DNA from: Candidatus Caldilinea saccharophila
Lineage (GTDB): Bacteria; Chloroflexota; Anaerolineae; Caldilineales; Caldilineaceae
Assembly: GCA_016710365.1 (NCBI GenBank)
Contig: JADJVW010000029.1
Span: forward strand, 1 to 64,000
DNA: 64,000 bases
Direction: 5' to 3'
Below the pieces are notes generated by a model. The model saw only the letters and a program-made list of their open reading frames with translations, made no database searches and was not told where the DNA came from. Positions 56,825 to 64,000 of the stretch are shown piece after piece. A program made the translations under genes and the position numbers. Numbering within the stretch: the stretch's first letter is position 1; each line of letters opens with the position of its first letter.

Positions 56825-59527
56825 ATGCTCGCTTCAATTTCCGCATCAGCAAGGAAGTCCGGTGTTCTGAGGTTTGCGCTTGCCGTAACTGTTTTTGTTG
56901 GACTTGCCATCGCCAGTACAGGCAATTTGATCGCCCAGACGGAGCCTGTTTCACCCCCTGCTCCGGAAAGGATTGCACCAGATACAAGCAGTGATTCGCA
57001 ATCTGCGTCTCCAATCGATTATGTGGCGCCTTCGGCAACCGACGTGCAACTCTGCCAGATCGACCTGGTGTTCGTCGCCGATGGCTCTGGGAGTATCAGC
57101 TCTGCTGATTTCCTCCAGATCAAGCAGTTCATTCGCACTTTCATAGGCAACATCAACGTTGGAGCGCAAGGGACAAAAGCAGCTCTGGTGCAATTCAGCA
57201 GCGAAGGCGACGGGAGAGTCGAGCAGACGCTGACGGACAACGCGACGACCATCAATGCCGCCATCAACAACATGGTGCAACTTAACGGCAACACCGATAT
57301 TCAGGAGGGCATCCAGCTTGCCGCAGCCGAATTGCAAGCACGTGGCCGGCCCAACACGCCGCGCGTCATCGTGCTATTGACCGACGGCGAGCATAATCAG
57401 CCAGGCGACCCTGTGCTTGAATCGACAAATTTCAAGCAAGCCGGCGGATACGTATTTACGATCGCGGTAGGTTCAGCTGTTAATAGAAACGAACTGATCC
57501 GCATCTCTTCCCAGCCTTACACGCGCTATCTATATGATGTCACCGATGCGAACAGCTTGTCGGCGATCCTGAACTCGTTGTCTGAGAACGTATGCAGTTG
57601 CGCCGAGAGTGAGTCGAACCATGAGAGGGTCACCCGCGTTGCGGATGGGTTGTGTCTGCGCGTGATCGACGATACTATCTACATCGGCGCCGCCAATCTT
57701 GCCAATGCAGACGTTCGCCTCAAACTGGCCTACGAGTTTGATGACTTGAGTCAGGGGTTGTTCACAAAACGATCTTTGAAGGAGCATGTTTTCAGCGATG
57801 CGGACCTGACCAGCCTTACCTGTCTGCCCAGTCTCGCCTTCCCGTTCACACCTGGTCTGGTTTGTATATCCACCCCCACCCAATATTACTTCGCCATCAA
57901 CGGGAACGCGCACGCCAGCCAGTTTTCAAACCCGGATCGGCCATCGCATGACTCTATTCTGGCAATTGGCGGTCAGTTGTACACCGACACTGGCGTCGGT
58001 GCGCCTGAGAAACCGAGAGCAAGTTTCTTCACGTTCTCTGGTCTGGTAGGCGCCATCCACCGTGCCTACACCACCACGGCTGCGCCAGCGCCAAGCTATC
58101 AAATCCCTGCCGCAGCGGATGCGCCCAGCAGCGAATATGCACAAGCACGCACCTATGTCGCCCAACAGACTGCGGCAAAGCCCTTTGCGGTCGGGTACAA
58201 TCTGTCCATCCTTGACACCACCGCTACGCCGCCCCTGTTGGGGAATGTCAGTTTCGCTGACCAGAATGAAGAACTCACAGCGATAGGTATTTCGTCTGAC
58301 GGCAAGACAGTCTACCTGGCGGCGGCAAAGACCGGAGTTGGGCCGCAGGTGTTGGCTCAAAAGCTGGCTGCGCTCGGAGCAGTGCGCGCCATCCTGCTGG
58401 ACGGCAACTCCTCGACTCAGTTTGCCAGCTTTCGCGAGAATTTCTCGGCCTTCTACCCATTCAGTATTCCGTCATTTGTACGTCCCATCCTGAACGGTGT
58501 GGTTGCGTACAGCACGGCGTCAAACGCCGAAGCATCCATCACGATTGCAGGCACAGCAGACCCGCTCGTGCTGGCGCCAAACACCACAGTTGATTTGGCT
58601 GGCAGTGGGTTGGCGGCGGGCACCGTTCTCACACAACGCCCGATTCTGCTTGGCGGCCCAGGGACGATCAACGCCACCACACCATTCTCCGTGCCACAAG
58701 CCACCGCCCCGCTCATGGATTCCGGCATCGCCTACGTGACCTATGCGCAGAATCCATCCGGCCAGGTCATTCAGCCGCAAGCCAGTTACGGTTTGATCGC
58801 AAATTATGATCTGGTGGACTTCTCGGCGGGAACATATCCGTGCATGTTGGGCATCTATTTTTGGGATGGCGTCCAGTGGAAGCGGGAACCGACCAGCCGG
58901 GTCAATCCACAACAGCGGGCGATTGTTGCCCAACCCGCTCAGTTTGGTGTATGGGCCATTCTGACTGACCCGGCGGCTACCTGCGCGTATTTGCCGATGA
59001 TTCAGCAATCTCCGCCGCCTACACCTACGGCGACGCCTGTACCACCTACGATGATAAGCATCGCAACAAATAGCCAGAATAGCTACCAGCTGCAAAGTTC
59101 GGATGCTGGCGAAGGCCTATCCGCTGGTAAGCGGGTCTACACAGATCGGAGCTACCAATACCAGAATGTCCCCAGCTTACTTCAGGGGCGTTCGTACATA
59201 CTTACCTCGAACAACGACTCAGTCAAGTATGATCTGGTGTTAACAGTCACTGTGAATAAGCCGATAAAGCTGTATGTTGCACACACGGACCGCCAAACAC
59301 CGAAGCCATCGTGGCTGAACACATTCCAGGACACCGGGGAAAACCTGACCTTCGTGGACCGCAGCGGCAACACAGTCGTGCTTAGCGTGTTTTCAGCTTC
59401 ATTTCCAGCGGGGACTGTAACGCTAGGTGCTAATACACCGCCAAACGGAGAGGATCACAGTATGTACACAGTGGCGCTGGAGGTGCTTGAAACAACAACC
59501 TCAGCTAACACGAACTTGTCCAATTAA
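56825..59527 (+). CDS. Secreted von Willebrand factor A protein
   Basis: A 900-residue exported protein. Signal peptide (VLRFALAVTVFVGLAIAS, cleavage near NLIAQ). The vWA domain (about 77-260) has an intact MIDAS: DGSGS, the Thr in NGNTDIQ, and LLTDGEHN. The middle region (about 290-700) is beta-rich and unassigned, with PFAVGYNLSILDT and AVRAILLDGNSSTQF. CAYLPMIQQ at about 718-726 precedes a Pro/Thr-rich linker (PPPTPTATPVPP), then a final beta domain (to 900) like secreted carbohydrate- or protein-binding modules. GGAG precedes the ATG. Surface adhesion or protein binding through metal is likely. Confidence 0.85.
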   Translation: MLASISASARKSGVLRFALAVTVFVGLAIASTGNLIAQTEPVSPPAPERIAPDTSSDSQSASPIDYVAPSATDVQLCQIDLVFVADGSGSISSADFLQIKQFIRTFIGNINVGAQGTKAALVQFSSEGDGRVEQTLTDNATTINAAINNMVQLNGNTDIQEGIQLAAAELQARGRPNTPRVIVLLTDGEHNQPGDPVLESTNFKQAGGYVFTIAVGSAVNRNELIRISSQPYTRYLYDVTDANSLSAILNSLSENVCSCAESESNHERVTRVADGLCLRVIDDTIYIGAANLANADVRLKLAYEFDDLSQGLFTKRSLKEHVFSDADLTSLTCLPSLAFPFTPGLVCISTPTQYYFAINGNAHASQFSNPDRPSHDSILAIGGQLYTDTGVGAPEKPRASFFTFSGLVGAIHRAYTTTAAPAPSYQIPAAADAPSSEYAQARTYVAQQTAAKPFAVGYNLSILDTTATPPLLGNVSFADQNEELTAIGISSDGKTVYLAAAKTGVGPQVLAQKLAALGAVRAILLDGNSSTQFASFRENFSAFYPFSIPSFVRPILNGVVAYSTASNAEASITIAGTADPLVLAPNTTVDLAGSGLAAGTVLTQRPILLGGPGTINATTPFSVPQATAPLMDSGIAYVTYAQNPSGQVIQPQASYGLIANYDLVDFSAGTYPCMLGIYFWDGVQWKREPTSRVNPQQRAIVAQPAQFGVWAILTDPAATCAYLPMIQQSPPPTPTATPVPPTMISIATNSQNSYQLQSSDAGEGLSAGKRVYTDRSYQYQNVPSLLQGRSYILTSNNDSVKYDLVLTVTVNKPIKLYVAHTDRQTPKPSWLNTFQDTGENLTFVDRSGNTVVLSVFSASFPAGTVTLGANTPPNGEDHSMYTVALEVLETTTSANTNLSN

Positions 59528-59562
59528 TCATCGCAACTAGGTCAAGCCCGAGATCCAAGCTG

Positions 59563-59597
59563 GCGGGGGCGTCTACGCAAACGCCCCCGCTTCCTTT
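59563..59597. terminator. Terminator between convergent secreted-protein genes
   Basis: GCGGGGGCGT (59563-59572) pairs exactly with ACGCCCCCGC (59581-59590), 8-base loop, followed by TTCCTTT. It serves the vWA gene and perhaps the convergent FGE gene. Confidence 0.5.
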
Positions 59598-59667
59598 GGT
59601 GGGGAACGAGAATGCATCGAAACGCATCACTCTACAACTGCAAAGGCAGAGATGCCTGAACCCACAA

Positions 59668-62163
59668 TCAGCGTGAGCGGGCGCAGCGGAAACCGACATA
59701 GCCACTCCAGTTAGCGGGAACGCCGCCGCTTCGAAAAGCAGAACGCAGAAAGCTACCATCAAAATCCCACGAGCCGCCTCGCATGACCCGATGTGTGCCT
59801 GTTGCTGGCCCTGGTGGGTTGCTACCTGGCGATATTTCGTAGTAGCCGGCCATATACCAATCATTCACCCACTCCCACACATTCCCCGCCATGTCCATCA
59901 CGGCATCGGGGCTAGCGCCGCTCAAATAGGACCCCACCCGGCTGGCGTCACCTACGCAACCGCCGGCTTCCCCCCAGTAATTTGCCTTCGTACAGGCGGG
60001 AGCGCTGTCCCCCCACGGATACTTGCGCGTATCGCTGCCGCCCCGTGCTGCTCGCTCCCATTCCGCTTCGGTCGGCAGCCGCTTGCCTGCCCATGCGCAG
60101 AACGCTGCCGCCTGCTGCCACGTCACGTTGATCACTGGGTAATCGGCGTAGATGGGATTGCCGTAGTAGGATGGCCGGGTGTGCGAGCCAGGCGCCTGAG
60201 GAGCCGTGCATCCGCCCGCATCCACGCACGACTTATAGCGAGCATTGGTCACTTCGTACTTGTCGATGGCATACGCGTTCAGGTAGACAGTATGCAGAGG
60301 CTGCTCATACACCTGCCAGGCATTGGCGGTGCAGCCGTTCTCTGCCGGGTTGCTGCTGTCGCAGCCCATCTGGAAGGCGCCGGCGGGGATCAACTTTTCC
60401 TCAGCAGAATCGAGGCTGAAGGGCAATACATGAATTGTCAATGCTTGCGAAGCACTGTACTGAAACCATCCAACTCTTGCCTGCGTCTGAAACAAAATTG
60501 TATAACTTCTACCACCGTCACTGGTTTGCGGTATCCATGTAAACAGACCATTAGAGGAACTGCTCCCAGAAGGCAAAGAGCTTGCACTAACGCTGTTACC
60601 CAATTCATAGTGATCCGCAAAAAGCTCCTCAACCTGATGTATTGCCGTGACGGGAATGCTAATCTGCTCGCCTACAGAGACTGTAATCTCGTCTACTGGC
60701 TTCATCTTCCGATATTGCTGTAGTGGTGTGATGAACGCGCCCTCCTCCCACCAGGGAATGATATCTGCACCGGCTTTATCATAGGCATCTTCCACCAGTC
60801 CGACACAGCTATAGCAGTCGTAGCCCCAAACGTCGCGAAGCAGATTGCCCTGCCCAATTGCCAGATAGCCGCTGCCGAGCTTTATCGCTGCATTATCACG
60901 CGCTAATTCCGCTTGCGCATCAGTAGCGTTAGGGTTACGCATGGCGCCCATGAAGAACCCACAACTACTTTTGATGAAATCCGCATAACTCAACCCACGT
61001 ACTCCTGAATCATTTCTCTCTGTGCAATTTATTGCTCCGTCTACCCCGTCTACGAAGCGATTCGACTCGATCACCTCCCCTTCAAGATCAATGCCAAGCG
61101 GCGAATCAACCGTCTCGGAAAAGATTCCTGTATGTCCGGGGAACCAGATTGCTGTGCCGTTACAGCCATTGTTGGGCTTGCTTGCATTGTAATGACCATC
61201 CATCCGCACCAACACATGTCCAGGTTTTAGAAATTGTGCCGGGAGTTCCATAACGAGGTAAAGCGGGTCGCTAACCCATGCCACACGTACGGAAAAGTGT
61301 TCGGTTTGCACTGCGACTGTGTTCTGTTGTTTGTCCTGTACCAGTATCTGCTGTGGCTCCCATTCTCCGTTTTGTTCGTTATAAGCCACTACCCTCAGCA
61401 ATTCCTCAACGTATTGACCCGTATCCCCATAGTGGATTGTCAAAGTAGCCGGCTGGCTGAATGATAGACCAGATGGCTCAAGCAAAACCATCAGCATCCC
61501 ATCATCTACCATCGTCACCCCACTGATCGGCTCACCAACTGAGATGACAGTATCTTGCGCCAGCGCGCCTGGTGGAATATCGAGCTTGCTAATGCCGACT
61601 TGAATCGCACCCCCGCGCGCTGCCTCTATATAGACGGTGCTAACCAACGTGTCGCTCACCACGGTCACGATGCCTGCTGCGCCGTCTATGTGGTTTGTGT
61701 AATATGGAAACTGACCTGTCTCAGCAAAGCTCCGACCATATCGGCTGCCCGGCGCAATCGGATCGCTGAGCCAGTCGTCCACGGCTGGCTGCTCCGGTTC
61801 GGCAGATTGCTCTGCAGTGGCTGTTTGACCGCCGGGTCTTGCTATCATTGGCAGGTAAAGCTGGCCGTCGGTTGACTGGCTCGCAATAGGTCGGTTCGAC
61901 ACACGGAGCGGCGCCGTGGTGCTGTTCACCCAGAAAACCTGCGCCCCCACCGTCACCGTGATGTTGGCTGGCAGCGCGCCTGCGTCTGTCACCTTTACCT
62001 CGCCCGATGGAATCTCAAACACACCGCTGCTGGTGACGATTGACCCGGATGGTGGACCGGCATCGGCGTTGGCGTCTTGCCCTCGTGAGATTGCGACGAC
62101 GCTTAAGAACAGAAGCAGCACGATCGCTGTTGTCCCTGTAAAACGGTGCATTCGATTTGACAT
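59668..62163 (-). CDS. Secreted multidomain protein: papain-like and FGE-sulfatase-like domains
   Basis: An 831-residue exported protein. Signal peptide (TTAIVLLLFLSVVAISRG). A small cupredoxin-like stretch (ANITVTVGAQVFWVN, about 65-80) precedes YLPMIAR (103-109). A ZU5-like domain (GAIQVGISKLDIPPGALAQD) comes next. A permuted papain-like amidase region has PGHTGIFSE (His) and YDCYSCVGLVEDAYDKAG (Cys). An Ig/He_PIG-like domain follows, then a SUMF1/FGE-like domain (about 575-831) with MGCDSSNPAENGC, YEVTNARYKSCVDAGGC, RLPTEAEWERAARGG, DMAGNVWEWV, and the tail GGSWDFDG...VGFRCARSR. GAGGTG precedes the ATG. It is convergent with the vWA gene. The tail may be a variable ligand surface. Confidence 0.82.
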   Translation of the reverse strand: MSNRMHRFTGTTAIVLLLFLSVVAISRGQDANADAGPPSGSIVTSSGVFEIPSGEVKVTDAGALPANITVTVGAQVFWVNSTTAPLRVSNRPIASQSTDGQLYLPMIARPGGQTATAEQSAEPEQPAVDDWLSDPIAPGSRYGRSFAETGQFPYYTNHIDGAAGIVTVVSDTLVSTVYIEAARGGAIQVGISKLDIPPGALAQDTVISVGEPISGVTMVDDGMLMVLLEPSGLSFSQPATLTIHYGDTGQYVEELLRVVAYNEQNGEWEPQQILVQDKQQNTVAVQTEHFSVRVAWVSDPLYLVMELPAQFLKPGHVLVRMDGHYNASKPNNGCNGTAIWFPGHTGIFSETVDSPLGIDLEGEVIESNRFVDGVDGAINCTERNDSGVRGLSYADFIKSSCGFFMGAMRNPNATDAQAELARDNAAIKLGSGYLAIGQGNLLRDVWGYDCYSCVGLVEDAYDKAGADIIPWWEEGAFITPLQQYRKMKPVDEITVSVGEQISIPVTAIHQVEELFADHYELGNSVSASSLPSGSSSSNGLFTWIPQTSDGGRSYTILFQTQARVGWFQYSASQALTIHVLPFSLDSAEEKLIPAGAFQMGCDSSNPAENGCTANAWQVYEQPLHTVYLNAYAIDKYEVTNARYKSCVDAGGCTAPQAPGSHTRPSYYGNPIYADYPVINVTWQQAAAFCAWAGKRLPTEAEWERAARGGSDTRKYPWGDSAPACTKANYWGEAGGCVGDASRVGSYLSGASPDAVMDMAGNVWEWVNDWYMAGYYEISPGSNPPGPATGTHRVMRGGSWDFDGSFLRSAFRSGGVPANWSGYVGFRCARSR

Positions 62164-62738
62164 GCTTCACCTCTACGGTGGGAAACCAAGGAATCCGATT
62201 TCGAGCGGCGATATGAAAATGGTCGGCGGCGCAACTACACGGAGTCTCGTTGCTTTCGGCACAAGGGCTATCCCTCTCCGGACACCCAAACGAGGCGCTT
62301 GGGTCGAGTTCATGCCAGTATACAGGTAGCCTACGCCGGGCGCAAGATTATACTCGACCCCAAAGTCAAGACCACGAAACGTCGAAAATAAGGTGGATCC
62401 GACCGCCACACGAATGGTGGTGAATTCCTGCTCCCGTCGTCCGTCGCCATCGCTGCGGAACGAGGGGCGCCAGGGTGACTCGGTGACGGTCAAGGCTGGT
62501 GACCAGGAATTCGGCAGAGACAGAGTGGTGCGTCCCGTGCAGTGATCCAACGCCTGCCGTGTACAAGGATGGCTGCAACACGGCATTTGTGGCGTTTGTG
62601 CGAGGCCTTCATCTGGTCCAGCACCATGCCTGATTCATGACAGACTACCATCCTTTTTTAGTTGCACGTCTCTCCCACACGGTCTGTGCTATGATCAGGG
62701 TCTTATCATTATCAATTACACGCGAAAGGAATCCAGGC
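62164..62738. other. Intergenic region, no convincing gene
   Basis: 575 bases between divergent genes (the FGE protein on minus, Gfo/Idh on plus). It should contain both promoters, but I find no clear -35/-10 pair. The minus-strand frame 62173-62586 has no ribosome site and no recognisable fold. Confidence 0.4.
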
Positions 62739-63754
62739 ATGAGTAAAATCCTACGGTGGGCGCTGCTTTCCACTGCCAACATCAATAAAGCGCTGATCGG
62801 GCCATTGCGCCAGTCGGCGCGCAGCGAGTTGGCGGCGGTTGCCAGCCGCGACGCCGCGCGCGCCCGCGCCTACGCCGACGAGCACGGCATCCCCCAGGCG
62901 TTCGGCAGCTACGAAGCCTTGCTCGCCGACCCAGACATCGACGCCGTCTATTTATCGTTGCCCAACGGTCTGCACGCCGAGTGGGCGATTAAAGCGATGC
63001 AGGCCGGCAAGCACGTGCTGTGCGAGAAGCCGCTGGTCGTGAGCATGGCGGAGTTTGCGCAAGTGGAGGCCGCGGCCCACGCCAACGGTGTGACGATCTT
63101 CGAAGCGTTTATGTACTTGCACCATCCGCAGACGCGGCGAGCGCTCGAGTTGGTGCGCAGCGGCCGGCTGGGCAAGCTGCACCTTATCAACAGTTGGTTC
63201 AATTTCCATTTGCCGCCAGCACGCGCCGCCAATGTGCGGCTCAAGGCCGATCTCACCGGCGGCTCGGCGTGGGATGTCGGCGTCTATCCTAACAGCCTGT
63301 CGATTGCAGCATTGGGCGAAGGCGCGCCGGTCGAGGTGTGGGCGCAGCAGACCATCGGCGAGAGCGGCGTCGATGTCGGCATGAGCGCGCAACTGCGCTT
63401 TGCCAGCGGTGCGGTGGCGCAGATCTCCTCCAGCTTCCGCACCCCCTTTCGCGAGGCCGCCTATCTGGTCGGGGAGCGCGGCATCCTGCATCTTCACGAA
63501 CCATGGAAACCTGGCGTCACCGGCCAGGAGAGGGTGATGACGCTCACCGATCTCGACAGCCGCAGCGAACGGATCGTCACGCCCGCGGTCGATCCTTATC
63601 TGTGTGAGGTGCAGGCGATGAAGCCTGCGTGCTCGACAGCGCCGCGCCAGTGGTCACATTGCAGGACTCGCGCGACTTCCTGCAAAGTATGCTGGCGATC
63701 TACACTTCAGCGCGCACCGGCCAGGTGGTGCGTCCGGCCGAGTTGTCTGCATGA
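62739..63754 (+). CDS. Gfo/Idh/MocA-family oxidoreductase, frameshifted near the end
   Basis: About 338 residues. The Rossmann half opens RWALLSTANINKALIGPL and has LLADPDIDAVYLSLPNGLHAEW, AGKHVLCEKPL with the family Lys (EKP), and EAFMYLHHPQTRR. The C-terminal domain has GGSAWDVGVYP with catalytic Asp/Gly/Tyr context. One G is missing after 63620; restoring it joins VQAM to EACVLDSAAPVVTLQDSRDFL and the stop at 63752-63754, overlapping the next gene by ATGA. AAAGGA precedes ATG 62739. It is an NAD(P)-dependent sugar or inositol dehydrogenase; substrate unknown. Confidence 0.88.
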
Positions 63755-64000
63755 ACCAGCCAGTGACGCTGCGCTCACTCCGTGCAACGGACGCGCCAAT
63801 CATTGCGCGCGCCTTTACCGAGCAAGGCTGGAACAAGCTCGCGACGCAGTACATGGCTTATCTGAGCCAGCAAGCAATGGGCGAACGTGATGTCCTGGTG
63901 GCGGAGCTGGAGGAAGAATTTGCTGGCTACGTCACCATTGTATGGGCGTCCGATTATCTGCCTTTTCGCGCCGCCGGCATCCCGGAGATCGTGGATCTCA
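63751..64000 (+). CDS. GNAT-family N-acetyltransferase, N-terminal part
   Basis: Begins ATG 63751 inside the upstream stop (ATGA overlap) and stays open to the window end (83 codons). MNQPVTLRSLRATDAPIIAR is the usual GNAT opening, and DVLVAELEEEFAGYVTIVW is the first beta-strand pair. The acetyl-CoA-binding motif lies outside the window. It is translationally coupled to the Gfo/Idh gene. Confidence 0.7.
   Translation, partial: MNQPVTLRSLRATDAPIIARAFTEQGWNKLATQYMAYLSQQAMGERDVLVAELEEEFAGYVTIVWASDYLPFRAAGIPEIVDL

Overview
The window is GC-rich bacterial DNA, most likely from an uncultured member of the Chloroflexota (Anaerolineae or Caldilinea-like). This is an inference. It rests on a giant DUF11-repeat surface protein, exported proteins carrying a YLPxI motif, a CHAT protease fused to a formylglycine-enzyme-like domain, and many palindromic intergenic repeats. 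I found no rRNA, tRNA or CRISPR array.

Layout. 0-4 kb: the end of a VapBC toxin-antitoxin pair, then a phospholipase D/SNF2 helicase of a kind seen in defence islands. 4-7 kb (minus strand): a His-rich membrane protein with a two-component system. 7-18 kb (minus): a giant adhesin-like gene, broken by one frameshift and one in-frame TGA. 18.6-29.5 kb: an SGNH hydrolase divergent from a sugar-acid locus. That locus runs GntR/FCD regulator, signal-less solute-binding protein, SDR, L-fuconate dehydratase, ribose-type ABC importer, URO-D methyltransferase and corrinoid protein. 29.5-34.7 kb: zinc dehydrogenase, glycosyltransferase, a palindromic repeat array, Dam methylase and ChrA. 35-38.5 kb: an HTH protein and a CHAT-FGE protein whose C-terminus resembles a variable region of a diversity-generating retroelement (DGR), then a MITE-like repeat and a decayed DUF433/DUF5615 pair. 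38.6-44.5 kb (mostly minus): DhnA-type aldolase, 5'-nucleotidase, 2-hydroxyacid dehydrogenase, an IS982-family element and a DNA methylase truncated at the IS edge. 44.7-52.6 kb: HExxH membrane protein, Kup potassium transporter, and a heterodimeric ABC exporter preceded by a probable leader-peptide attenuator. 52.7-56.3 kb (minus): NTF2-like protein, HigBA, APH-like kinase and two membrane proteins. 56.8-64 kb: a secreted vWA protein convergent with a secreted multidomain FGE-like protein, then a Gfo/Idh oxidoreductase and the start of a GNAT gene.

Main themes. (1) Uptake and breakdown of a deoxy-sugar or sugar acid, possibly with corrinoid-dependent demethylation. (2) Conflict or programmed-death modules (VapBC, HigBA, PLD-helicase, CHAT-FGE). 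(3) Large exported proteins. (4) Intergenic regions crowded with perfect or near-perfect palindromes.

At least twelve otherwise good genes carry a single +1 or -1 frameshift, about half of each sign and several in homopolymers. Uncorrected assembly indels are the likeliest cause, so I annotate these as single genes and give the shift position in each entry.
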